Source: Fragum whitleyi (lineage: Eukaryota; Mollusca; Bivalvia; Cardiida; Cardiidae). Taken from it: a stretch of 64,000 nucleotides of DNA. Position numbers and translations under genes: made by a program. Positions 22,127-32,733 of the stretch are shown piece by piece. Position 1 is the stretch's first letter, and each line of letters opens with the position of its first letter. The DNA lies in the NCBI GenBank assembly GCA_948146395.1, contig OX411544.1, forward strand, positions 40,097,419-40,161,418, in the 5' to 3' direction. The notes beneath the pieces were generated by a model, which searched no databases, was not told where the DNA came from, and saw nothing but the letters and a program-made list of their open reading frames with translations.

Positions 22127-23121
22127 CCCCTGACAGGGCGTGGCCTAAGTAACGGGTCAATGCACTTAACATTAAGGTAAATCAGCCTTTATTATAGGGA
22201 TGAGTGTCTTTTTCACTGCGTTTATTGGGGTATAAAGTGCAATTGCCTTAGCACATGGCTTAATCATAACGCCCTACGCAGTGAAAAAGACACTCGTCCC
22301 TTATAATTGCAATCATCTAGATCGAAGAAACTATTAAAATACTCAGCCAAACACTAAAGCTTCAAGTCTACTTTCTGCGCGTATAAATTACACGATCTAT
22401 TTTTAGATCGTGTATTGTTTTTCTCGCTATCGAAGTGAAATGTCATAAAGTAAAACAAATGATACACACAAAAAAGACAACATTAAAATTTAAAATTTAT
22501 GAAATTATGACAAATAAGGTTGTTTCTGCCAAGTTAGTCTGTGTTTTTGAACGAAAACGGCGTGGTCGGTCTTTGTTGAGAGGCTTGCTTGATGGTCTTC
22601 GTCGACTCGCTGTTTTCTAAGTTTAGGTCGGCTCAGAATCAGAACTGCATGCTTGTTATTATAAATTCTTTCGAAAATATATTAATTCATTATAGATTGA
22701 ATGGCAATGTTGCGTTGATGATCGGGAACTAGGTTAATTCGAGTTCCTACAACACAGGACTTGCAGATCGAATTTCTGGGGTTTCCCGAAAGACCTATTT
22801 CATTTTATACAGAAATAAAGTGCAATGGATTTCCCCACGTGATGCGATTTAAACCAATCAGATATCTTTATTTTATTGGATTGCAATTATTCATCATTAT
22901 TTACTTCTAAAGATAGTCGACAAAATTAACTGGAGACCGTAATTTCAGTTTGTTTAAGCTGAAGTTACGAGGCTTTTGTAACCAAACGATGAAATTTGTT
23001 CTCTAAGCATGTGAGCACGTGAATCCTTGCGGTTTTAGGATACCCAAAATGAACCCAAAATATTTAAAAGTTAACTCGTCAAATTACGTCACGGCTAAGC
23101 TCCACCCTGCCAGTTCATTAA
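22127..23121 (-). mobile_element. Element R, reverse copy split by element X
   Basis: Left end CCCTGACAGGGCGTGGCCTA plus AGTAACGGGTC at 22127-22193. The rest resumes at about 22915 (TTAACTGGAGACCGTAATTT), includes TTAAGCTGAAGTTACGAGGC and TTTGTAACCAAACGATGAAA, and ends TCCACCCTGCCAGTTCATTA. Confidence 0.82.
22194..22908 (+). mobile_element. Element X, complete copy with shortened hairpin
   Basis: The left arm of the palindrome is complete, but the right arm retains only CGCAGTGAAAAAGACACTCG. The remaining blocks are complete to CCACGTGATGCGATTTAAAC and GGATTGCAATTATTCA. Confidence 0.9.
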
Positions 23122-23189
23122 CAACGCAGAATACTACATCCCAACAGCTTACTATTTGTGGCTTTGGAATCGATTTAAGCGCAATGTGA

Positions 23190-24002
23190 CAGTGTATCCG
23201 TCGTGGGTCCGGGCGTCCAACCCTGTGTCTTTTTTTTTCTTTTTTTCTTCATCTTATCATCTTTTCCGCATAAACCATCGGGCCGATTTTAGAAGAACTA
23301 GGCAGAAATGATCCTAAGGTTACCATCCTTTTAAGTTTATCAATACATTTTTTTGAGGGCGGGTCTTATTTTCGCTTTAAAATCTATTCTCCTTAACCAT
23401 TTTGCCGATCTCAATGAAACTCGGTATAAATGTTCTTGTGAGGCATCTAACAATGGACTTTTGGTATTTCTCACACCAGTACTACCATTGAATCTCTTCC
23501 TAACCTCAGCTGCTATCCCATATAGGTCTACGATTATCAACCAATTAGTGGGAGAGAAACAGTCGGAAGGATGAGTGCCGCCGTCGGGTTTCGAGCCCGG
23601 GACCTTCAGATTCACAGTCCGGCGTGCTATCTCTGCGCTATGCCAGCGGCTCTTTTCTTAAATTTTTGAGGATTTTAGTGAACCCAAATATTTGCGTGAC
23701 AGAGCGGGGCTTTTTTTCTCTTTGAAATCTTGTCCCAAACCATTTTGATGATTTAAATGAAACTTGGTAGTAACGTTCCTCTGGTGGCCCTCTTCATATA
23801 TTGATCAAGAAATTTTGGTTGAACACCCCAACATGTGTGTGGCTGGGCAGGGTTCATTTCTATTCGCAAACAATTGGGCCGATTTTATCAAAACTTGACA
23901 TGAATCTACCTTGGGGAACCTTCAATTCAATTATTGATTTGATTTTGATTGGTCCAAAATAAGGGCGTGGCAGGACGGGGCCAATTTTCGCTCTGAAATC
24001 TG
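23190..24002 (+). repeat. Degenerate minisatellite element with a SINE inside
   Basis: Units contain ACCAT(C/T)GGGCCGATTTTA, TTCGCTTTGAAATCT, ATGAAACT(C/T)GGTA and CTTGG.GAGGC. The unit sequence breaks at 23443 and resumes at 23656. Confidence 0.7.
23443..23655 (-). mobile_element. tRNA-derived SINE
   Basis: The minus strand has a tRNA-like head: GCCGCTGGCATAGCGCAGAG with an A box and GGTCCCGGGCTCGAAACCC as B box. The tail blocks GGTTGATAATCGTAGACCTA, GGGATAGCAGCTG and AGTACTGGTGTGAGAAATAC are shared with 53282-53522. It is inserted in a tandem array. Confidence 0.8.
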
Positions 24003-24638
24003 GAAAAAAAAAAACCTTCTTGAATTCTAACTTTGAAAAACTCGAGTGTCGTTAAAAAGGGTGATTGTGTGAATCTGTTTTAGAATCTTTATCTCTTGAA
24101 AGATGTTCGTTAGAATGGATGACTTATTGCAATAAGCTGAAAGTGGATTATAAGATGGGTAAAGTGTATGTGTATAAGGGAAATTTTATATTTTTTTTGG
24201 TGAATTGAGCGCCAGACAAGATATTCATAAAAAGATAGTTAAGAGACTTCAAAATGCTGTTTTCGTAGAAACAGAGCTTTGTTTAGCGAATTTATTACCA
24301 CGTCATTTTATTTACAAGTTAATGTAAAGGAATAAAGGAATATCCGAGCAAAAGCTTTTTTCAAGAATTGGTCAAAGGGATAAAAATCTGATGAAGACAA
24401 TTTAAAGTTGTTACTTGAATACTTCCCTCACAAATCTGTTAACACCTATCAACAAAGAGACGCATTTCTCCAATCAATTTGATGTATTGACAATAAGTTG
24501 TGTGAAACTATACCGTAGTTTGCACTTTTCCTTGGAATCTGCTACAATTTTGTTGGAATTACAATTGGTAAAACTCACAATTTATGGGTTTTGAATGAAA
24601 CAAATTTTATTAAACATTTCTGACTTAAAAAAGCCTTT
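24003..24638. other. No feature recognised
   Basis: AT-rich DNA with only short frames and no shared repeat blocks. Confidence 0.4.
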
Positions 24639-24945
24639 TTATCTTATAACTATACAAATATCCGTGTGATAACATCCCGTATGATATTTTTTATGATATC
24701 ACATAGTTATTTTTATAACAATAATATCATATAGTTATTTTTAGAAACTTGCATTTCAGTTAGAAACATCGATGAAAAGACAAATAGAAGTTATAAGATA
24801 AATATAATACGTGCTTAGTGTATTGTATGAAAAAAAATATCTAACTCGGTTGTGAGAATTGATAATTATCTCGGCAGAGCCTCGACAATTATCAATTCTC
24901 CCAACCTCGTTAGATATTTTAAGTATGTATTATATATTAGTAACA
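24639..24945 (+). mobile_element. Element Y, copy 2
   Basis: TATCTTATAACTATACAAAT, CCGTGTGATAACATCCCGTA, TAGTGTATTGTATGAAAAAA, TTATCTCGGCAGAGCCTCGA and CCAACCTCGTTAGATAT as in copy 1. Confidence 0.88.
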
Positions 24946-25685
24946 TGAGTTATATGAAATAGTAGGTCTTATGTCGTGTTATTTTATATAGAAGTTGCAC
25001 ATCTATATAAAAATCGCGAAAAATATAAATAAGGAATAACTCTATTACATCTTTCAAGACCTTCAGTGGTTAGATTCTGTTTGTTCTTTTTTCAAATATG
25101 ACCATACGAAAGCCAGTGAAGAGATACATGCTCTTTCAGACCTCTTGTTCTCGAAAATTTATTGTAATTAAGGGCATTGAAAAGCCAAACAAACGATATT
25201 TGCAAATTAAATGCTGTAACTACAGAATGTTCACAACATCTTGAACAAACTGTAGTAACAGCATAAAGGTCGGCCTCCGATAAATTGCACTTGGTTCAAG
25301 TCCATTACTTTATATTTTTGCTGATAAATAACGTTCACACATTTGAGGGGTGTGTTATGGAGGGGTCACGGAGCAAGGCAAACTGTCCATTCTTTCTAAC
25401 CAGCTCACCCGCTAACCCTACTATTCTCTTCACTGCAACAAACAATTAGCCATAAATATCATAAGTTAAGCATTAAGTACATAATCATCGCAAAATGATT
25501 TACATTTGGTGCAAATCTTACCTACTAATTAATATTGAAATCTGTTAACATTGAACCAGAACATCACTGTTGTCCTATTTATTTTTTTACTTTTATTTTT
25601 ATTTTTTTTTTTTTGTAATTTTCGACGCGAAAACGCCTTCCATCCCCTAGCAAAAAAATAAAAGAAGGGGGGGGGTTGAGGGGTA
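24946..25685. other. No gene; G9 run at the end
   Basis: Nothing recognised apart from T-rich runs at 25580-25615 and a G run at 25677-25685. Confidence 0.4.
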
Positions 25686-25689
25686 GTCC

Positions 25690-26143
25690 GAATCTCTCTC
25701 AAACACAATAGTTGCTCTGGCTAAGTTTATCGTGGCCTCTAGTAGGCGGAAGATAATTCTAAGATTTGACCCTGTGACCTAGTTTTTGACCTCGTTTGAA
25801 TCATTTTAAAAACTTTTCTGAAATTTCATTAAAATAACCATTCTGATCAATTTTCAGCATGATTATGATGGAAACGTGGCCCCGAGAGTGTCCACAAGTT
25901 ATTTCTTAGTTTTGACCCTGAGATTTATTTTTTTTACTCCATTTGACCCAATTTCGAACCTATCCGGAATTCCATCAAGACAATCATTCTGACTAAATTT
26001 CAGGTTGATTGGACTAAAATAAGGCCTCTAGGGTGTCCACAAGGTAAATGTTGACGACGGACGACGCATGACAGACGACGGACATCAAGCAACCACAAAA
26101 GGTTCACCTTAAGCACTTCGTGCTCAGATGGGCTAAAATTGGA
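25690..26143 (+). repeat. Minisatellite element G, three ~145-bp units
   Basis: Units hold TAAGATTTGACCCTGTGACC, TAGTTTTTGACC, AATCATTCTGA(T/C)CAA and TTTCAGGTTGATTGG. The 3' end is GACGACGGACGACGCATGAC and then CACAAAAGGTTCACCTTAAG ... GCTCAGATGGGCTAAA. Larger relative at 36372-37250. Confidence 0.85.
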
Positions 26144-27144
26144 AAATGTTTTAAGAAAAAAAAACAAAAAAACACGGAATATCGAATGTCTAGGTAAGTA
26201 AACTTTATTCATTTTACAAACTTTTTACAAACAAAATATAACATGAAGGTATATATCTATATTTAAACAAACTAATTTCTTCAATATGTCTTAGCCTTTT
26301 TTTTCTTTCATGATTCAGTAAATATGCTACTCAACTTTTGCCAGGGACCAAGATCAAAACTGAAAGAATGTAGTTTTTCCTTGATATATATTCATTCAAT
26401 TCTAAACAATTGTTTTCTATCTTTAATCATTTTGTTAGCTCGGTTATTTCCGGAGGGGGGTGATCTACTTCTTTTACATTGACGTCGTTAACGTGAGTGC
26501 TTTAATTGACGTTGGAAATAGCATGGTAAACTAAAGCCTTAGCCATATCTTAGTTGTTATAGAAGATATCTTACTTTGAAATTGGCAGGTGTGCTTATTA
26601 TCACTTGTACTATTCAGACCATCAAGAGGGATAACTCTGGAAACACTTTTGTAAGAATTATGCCCCCTCTTCTACTTTCATTTTATGGATTATCAAGTAC
26701 CCGCAGCCGTGCGTTGATTTGCTCATGCGGTGCTCTTGTAATATAGATATAACTTAAGTTAAACAGAATTTCTCAGTGAAAAAATATCGACTTTCATTTT
26801 GATCCCAGGCAAAAATTGAGAAGATTATAAAGCGCTTCAACTATAGCGGAATATTATAGCTCGGAAAATGGAGTCCAAAACCCATGGGTAAATTAAGTAC
26901 CCCCCCCCCCCCCTCAGAACCCGTTAAGTGACAAGGTCCCAAAGAACCTGGACATGTGAGTTGGTCGGGTGTGAGGGGGGAAAGTATCTTACAGGAGTCG
27001 AAGAATATTTACTTGAATCTGACCCTTCTGCTTTAAATAAATTAGCACGAGCACCGCCTACGGGTACAGCACTCGGCTGCAGGTGCTGGGTATTAAAACA
27101 ATTTAAGTCGAAAAAGTAACATAACTCTTGCAAAAGAGTTAAAG
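26144..27144. other. No gene recognised; C14 run
   Basis: A run of 14 C lies at 26900-26913. The overlapping open frames on both strands at 26924-27133 have no splice partner and no recognisable domain. Confidence 0.4.
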
Positions 27145-27375
27145 AGTTAACACGTTCCTTTTTTTCAAAATTTTGGACCTGTCCAAATTCAAAGGTTTTG
27201 CAGACGAAAATTTAGAGTGGATTTAATTTGAAAAATAACCGTTCAGTACGGTAGAAAATGGTGTGGAAAAAGAAGAAATTGCTTGTCAGAAGCAATTTCT
27301 TCGTTTTTCACAATGTTTTCTCAATCATAAAATCACAGGCACGAAAAAGGCAGGGATTAAGCAGCAAAGGGTTAA
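27145..27375. mobile_element. Element N, copy 2
   Basis: AAAATTTTGGACCTGTCCAA, GCAGACGAAAATTTAGAGTG, palindrome GAAGAAATTGCTTGTCAGAA and TIR end GCAGCAAAGGGTTAA, as at 18651-18877. Confidence 0.88.
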
Positions 27376-28370
27376 ACCCATTGCTTGTCTATATATAGCT
27401 CTTGCGATTGTGACCACAAACGCCAATTTTCATAAATATACATGAAATGATAACAGATACGACCAAGGTTAAATTCAGTCACACCAAGGTCAATGACAAC
27501 ACCAACGTCAACGCGAACGACGCTAAGGTGATCACACTATTTTGTTTTTTCCGAAAACAGCCGAGTTGAAAATCGATTGGTTCCCTATAGCAATTACCTA
27601 CAACTGAACGAAATATTAGCGGCGTTCAATTATCTTCCGTTGATGAAATGTACGGACTGTTCCATAAATGGATTTTGTCTTTTTTAAACTTTTTAGACGC
27701 TTGCAAATTAAAACCAGGCGATGAATTCATATTGTTTTGAGCGATTTGCATATTTATTTTTTTATTTTTTGGATTCTTTTCGTGATATCGAGGTGTTCGA
27801 TTTCCATGACATAAGAACCGATTAAGAATGTAATTGAGTGGACTGAACGTGAATAAAATATACCTTTGATTCAGTGAAAAATTTGGTTTATCTTTGGGGG
27901 ATCAAAACCCAATAAATGAAAAAAAAGAAGAACAATTGAAAATTGTGGGACAATAGCTCCAAAAGCGCATTATTTCACAAGAACGTGATTTCTAGGCAAT
28001 GAAATGACGCCATGAGTATAATGGGCCAACCTTAGATAACGTCAAAATGGAGGCGATGATTCAAAATCAAAACCTTTTCATAGGATGGAAAAATTAACGT
28101 ACTAATATCTTTTACAAATATATACATACATGTACTAATCAAAGTTGTATTTCAGCTCAAAATCGATTCTCATCTCTTGAAAAAAACGAATATGAACAAA
28201 ATGCATGTATTCTTCATGAATATCTTAATCATAATAAACATGAAAACAACAATCGAGGAAAGTTTTAAAGCCCAAGAAAGAAAAAAAAGTTTTATCCGAA
28301 TTTTTAGTTTTCATAAACACAACCCGTAGAATCTACAAAAATGCTTAAAGAGTACTTCGGAATTAAGTTA
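27376..28370. other. No feature recognised
   Basis: ACCAAGGTCAA and related words recur loosely at 27460-27530. No gene or TIR seen. Confidence 0.35.
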
Positions 28371-28505
28371 GTTTGTTTGTATGGCATTTAACGCCACTTT
28401 TAAATCTTTTTAGTCACATTCACATCGCGATGGCTGGAGCACCTAAACATGGATTCTTGGTACATGTATTTATTTCATCAGTACTATTATGTCAAGCTTT
28501 CCAAG
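28371..28505 (-). mobile_element. SINE tail fragment
   Basis: GTTTGTTTGTATGGCATTTA, GCGATGGCTGGAGCACCTAA and CATGGATTCTTGGTA are the tail blocks of the SINE at 60240-60525; the tRNA head is missing. Confidence 0.65.
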
Positions 28506-30002
28506 CCTACATATGTCCATCCGTCATAGTGTACAATTTAACAACACATTTTGAACCGATACACAACTTGGATAAATTAAATAATCACATCTATATTAGA
28601 AAAAGATTATGAACAATATAACCTGTATATACTCTTAGAATTGGATCGACTTACACCACGAAATACTTTTTTTGTGTGTGAGCCGTCTGGCAACGAGGGA
28701 CCAGCTTGATAGTGCGTAAAGTGTTGACTCAGTCGGTCTGCGCGGGTCTCGTAGACTGCCTAGAATCAAAACCTTTCTCACTTGACTAATACCCGAATCT
28801 ACAATGTTCACTCTACACTCCCATTCAACCGTTTTTGAATTTGCCTTATGGTTGGCCTGTGCTTGGTCAAATCCCTTTAGTTAATGGAGTTCCCAGACAA
28901 TCCATTTCGCTCGACAGGTCATATATATGTTTTGCTCCATCCGTAAAAGAAAATGTGAAGCTTAAAACATTTTAAAATAGAACTCTGCATGTACGAAGTG
29001 ACGAAACTGCCATTTCCCAGAGATATTTTTCTAAAGTTGCGTGGTCCTTCGCTGTCTTACAATCAATCTGGCTGACACTGCGATGTGATAGCTTAATTCA
29101 TTTGGCGGAGGACTTAAGACATTTCTTTTAAGCGGTTATCATTAGAAATATAAAAAAAATAAACCTTTAGTTAGTTTCCTAATATCTTTTTTTTCAAGTA
29201 AACTTTCAAAGAAATAATAGCCATTTTTTTCTCATTTTATAAATGTTTTCCTCTCTATGACCTGATGGTTAGATTTATTGCTCTACTTGACAATATTATA
29301 TATACATATATATTTCAAACCTTAACAATTTAGACCAATGACATCGCTTATTTTGCATCACGTGAGAGTGAAATATCTAGATCCATATTGTACAACCAGA
29401 ACGAGGCAACTGTGCAATACGGATTTTATTCCAAAACGAGACAACCTATATTGTACGATGAAAGTCATCTTCACGAGATAAGGGGTATCGAATCGATAGC
29501 TTCTTCTCGAACCCTTGGTTAGACAAGATGGATGAAAGTGAGGCAAAATATATTGTACGATGGAAGCGAGGCTGCAGTCCCGAATATAGATATCACCACT
29601 TTTCGCAGCCTTTTCAATGTGTCAAACCCTCTGTTCGGAGGTATTGAAACAAGTTTGATCTTGAGAAGATTCTTGATTTCTTCATTTGTTACATTACATT
29701 GTATAAATCATTTGTTCACATGAAAATGTATATTTCAAGCAACGATGGGTAGTCAACCTGTTTTATGTTAATTACATATTATAATCAGTAAGTTCTTATC
29801 AACTTGACACATGAAATAAACATTTCACGTGGAATTCTATTTTTAGAACAAATGTTTGTTTCAATTGCAACATTTTCATAGCGACTTGCATATGACGCCC
29901 TTATCCGGATCATTTTGGATCTATTCCCTTTATCTCTCTCAAATGTCGCGAATCGTTAATTGTGGAACTTTCAGTGTATGGTGTGAAATAAAGATGTCTT
30001 TT
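28506..30002. other. Mostly unique; no gene recognised
   Basis: At 28709-28770 a piece resembles the core of element T (CGGTCTGCGCGGGTCTCG). TATATTGTACGATG(A/G)AAG occurs twice at 29449-29466 and 29547-29563. Confidence 0.35.
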
Positions 30003-30155
30003 AACATGATCGAGTACAATACTGAATTCATTGGATTCGTACCCTGTAGAACCAGTCTATATTTTGACTCGGCTATCGCCTCGTCAAATGAAGACCGTTT
30101 CTGCAGGGTACTCATCCAATAGAATTCAGTATTGTACACGACCATGTTAAATAAC
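30003..30155. repeat. Palindrome, ~45-bp arms
   Basis: Left arm TTAACATGATCGAGTACAAT then ACTGAATTCATTGG; the right arm CCAATAGAATTCAGTATTGT then ACACGACCATGTTAA is its near complement. The loop holds a second small inverted pair GGTACCCTG-like / CAGGGTACTC. Confidence 0.82.
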
Positions 30156-30298
30156 CTCTTATTATTTGATTTTAAATGAAAATGTTCTCGACGATGAATC
30201 TCGTGTACAAGTCTGTAACAAAATATATCTGTTTTGTTCTGTTCGTTAAATAGAAACGCCGTGAAGAAACGGTAGTATTTCTCAATGTAACACATCAG

Positions 30299-30428
30299 CC
30301 CTGCGTTTAGGTTGACAAAACGGCGCAAACAGTTTGTCAATTATATCCCGCTTTGCAGACAAGTGCACGTGCAAAGCGGGGTATAATTAGCCGACTGTTT
30401 GCACCGTTTTGTCATCCTGACCGCAGGG
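30299..30428. mobile_element. Element Q, copy 1
   Basis: Arms CCCTGCGTTTAGGTTGACAA ... CGCAAACAGT and ACTGTTTGCACCGTTTTGTC ... CCGCAGGG; inner CCCGCTTTGCA / TGCAAAGCGGGG. Copy 2 at 33954-34083. Confidence 0.85.
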
Positions 30429-30523
30429 CAGTTTTATTCAGGAAAGATGTGAGCTTCGAGTAAGTTTATCACTTTTTTTGTTTGATTTGCGTAGTGAGAT
30501 ATATATGCAATCAATCAAATATG

Positions 30524-30828
30524 TCCTGCGTTCAGGCAAGGAAAGCGAACGTTGGCGCTTGTGATAATCGGCAAGCAACGTCACGAAGTGACTGGTATGT
30601 AGCGAATAAAGAGGCGGAAAATCTGACTTGAAATCGATTTTTTTCACGAAATTATCGTGATTTTTGCTTTACTTCGTTGGTTGAATATTTGAATGACTTA
30701 TATTTGAATTGTGTCATTTTGTTGGCTAGAAACATGCCACTTTTGCAAAACGCTTGCATTTCGTTCAAGATAGACTGCTCGCTACAAAAACTGTTTGCGG
30801 CCAGCGCTCTCTTATCCTAAACGCAGGG
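30524..30828. mobile_element. Possible larger element with Q-like ends
   Basis: Bounded by CCTGCGTTCAGG and CCTAAACGCAGG, the same terminal words as Q, in inverted orientation 305 bp apart. The interior is unlike Q. It could be the longer relative from which Q derives. Confidence 0.45.
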
Positions 30829-31780
30829 ATGGTACATATATATAAATACAGTTACATTGCCATGGTTAAAGGTAATTAATAATTAAGGTAATTTAGCACC
30901 GGGGACTACTCTTCCTAAACATAAAGACATTTTAAACACATTTAAAAAATCACACATAACATTTACAAAAACATTCACACCAGATTTAACCTAGACTAAT
31001 TTCAGTATATTTATACATTTTCGCAGAAACAGGGGAATGTGATCTTAATTTTGACTGAAACCTTTGGTTAGAATACGAGAGAAAACCCTCGAAATATTGC
31101 GATTGACTCGGCAGGTCTGATTTACCTTTCCAGCATCAATTTGTAAAGTAAATAGAATTACGAATATCCGATGTCTGAAATATCCGAATTTGCTTTCATA
31201 TGCAACGTTAATATCGATGTTGTTTTTTTGTGATACAGTTGTAGAATTTAGAGTGAGGCGTCAAAGATCAATTTTACATTGAAAATGATAGGCAATAACG
31301 GTTTCTCGATACTCACATAAACTTGTGGAACTACAATTATGTTAATAATATGATACTTTAACTTGATACCGTATCTTTTCTTATATTTTATGTAAGTGTC
31401 TGCAGGAATACATGTGCTAAATTTTGTAACGAACTAAGATTAAAATGTCTATAAAATGATGACACTATTTTACTCGCATTTATAACATGACTTAAATTAC
31501 GGGAGTAATATATCCCAGTTGATTTTTTTATATTACACGGGTGTTAAAACGCTAATGGAATAACTATGTAAATGAGCTTAGAACGTATATAGCAATATTA
31601 TTTTTGAGAAGTGGAAACGAGGTAATAAAATTTCGATGACGTCAATTCGTAAACGCAATTCGTATACGGTGTTATATGTTTCTCGAAAAAAACTTACCTC
31701 ACAATTTCGAAAATTTCTGCGATTTTTCGCAAAGATTCAGGTTATATTATAAACAGCATATTTATTTGTGCTCATGAAAT
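30829..31780. other. No feature recognised
   Basis: AT-rich. TTAGAGTGAGGCGTCAAAGA followed by TCAATTTTACATTG at 31248-31281 is a fragment of the palindromic family at 3780 and 37807. Confidence 0.35.
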
Positions 31781-31782
31781 AT

Positions 31783-31905
31783 CGAAATTATTAAACTCGT
31801 CATCTTAAGTAGATTAAAAATTCAGCAAAGCCTCGATAATATCTGTTTAAAGATGACTCGTTTAATTAATTCTATATTCGATGACCACTCATTCAATACC
31901 CTTTA
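31783..31905 (-). mobile_element. Element W, copy 1
   Basis: AAATTATTAAACTCGTCATC and GATGACTCGTTTAATTAATT are inverted around AGCAAAGCCTCGATAATATC. Other copies: 53615-53765 and 58570-58710. Confidence 0.7.
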
Positions 31906-31990
31906 ATTATAATTGGATGCGAGGAATCGACAGGGAGATGCGGATGGTGAACTGGACGTACTGTAACAGTGATAGGCGTATCTAGGACTT
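31900..31990 (-). pseudogene. Most diverged copy of the terminal exon
   Basis: The stretch ATAATTGGATGC, then CAGGGAGATGCGGATGGT and GACGTACTG lines up with the HPHRPADFWHPII part of the terminal exon. Many substitutions and small indels; no open frame. Confidence 0.5.
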
Positions 31991-32204
31991 TAAAATTTAT
32001 ACGCAATCAGAAGTAGACAACGAAAGAATATATAGGATAAAGTCGATATGTGGACTGTGACAAAAGATTAATGTTCCCGCCCGCTTCCCCATTCTATATT
32101 TTGAGTGCTGTTGAATAATCAAAACTGTAGTTTCGATGATATGATAATTCATCTACGATATTTTTCAACAGATAATTATTTCTTTAACGCACTTGCGTAA
32201 ATTG

Positions 32205-32446
32205 CGTTATGGGAGTTACGTCCATGCCAGTGATCTAGTTGTTCATCCTGTCTATACACTGTACTAGCTTAGTTTACAATATATTCAGTTATGAATTCCA
32301 CTATTTGTTACAAAGCTATTTTACTAGTCTCTTTATATTTTGATGCAAGAAATCATAAGAGCGATAAGAATGAGTCGATTTTGTCGTACTGGTGATTTAG
32401 CTGTTTACCGAGGCTATACCAGCAAAGATTATAGTAAATTCAGTTT
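32205..32446 (-). pseudogene. Older decayed copies of the terminal exon
   Basis: At 32300-32440 a third copy shares 40 bp with copy 2 (GTCGTACTGGTGATTTAGCT and on) but is frameshifted and stopped in the middle. At about 32217-32270 a further fragment resembles the functional exon more (CCAGTGATCTAG, as in the real exon). Confidence 0.7.
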
Positions 32447-32577
32447 AAACTCTAACTAAATTATGATGCTATTTTACTAGTCTTTATAATTGGATGCCAG
32501 AAATCAGCAGGGCGGTGTGGATGGTCCATTATGTCGTACTGGTGATTTAGCTGTTTACCGAGGCTATACCAGCCAAG
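32446..32577 (-). pseudogene. Tandem copy 2 of the terminal synaptotagmin-like exon
   Basis: A 150-bp-offset duplicate. It keeps the frame LGWYSLGKQLNHQYDIMDHP and the same HRPADFWHP end with stop TAA. The splice acceptor is lost: where the real exon has CTTTGCAG|GTTGAACTG, this copy has TTGACTATTTACTTG. The flanking spacer CAGTTTAAACTCTAACTAAA is repeated too, so the duplication includes 3' UTR sequence. Confidence 0.85.
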
Positions 32578-32610
32578 TAAATAGTCAATTCAGTTTAAAC
32601 TCTAACTAAA

Positions 32611-32733
32611 TTATGAAGCTATTTTACTAGTCTTTATAATGGGATGCCAGAAATCAGCAGGGCGGTGTGGATGGTCCATAATGTCGTACCAGTGATCTAG
32701 CTGTTCACCGTGGCTATACCAGCCCAGTTCAAC
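32611..32733 (-). CDS. Synaptotagmin-like gene: terminal exon and stop
   Basis: Acceptor CTTTGCAG|GTT, 40 codons, stop TAA at 32611. It codes for VELGWYSHGEQLDHWYDIMD then HPHRPADFWHPI. The end matches HWxEMLxxPRxPIAxWHxL of synaptotagmin C2B, with WHPI as the WHxL motif. No clear polyadenylation signal was found within 600 bp. The exon lies at one end of a series of decayed copies of itself. Confidence 0.95.
   Translation of the reverse strand, partial: VELGWYSHGEQLDHWYDIMDHPHRPADFWHPIIKTSKIAS

Noticed and set aside
23580..23650. tRNA gene on the minus strand
   Set aside because: The tRNA-like part is the head of a SINE whose tail recurs at 53282 and 60240.
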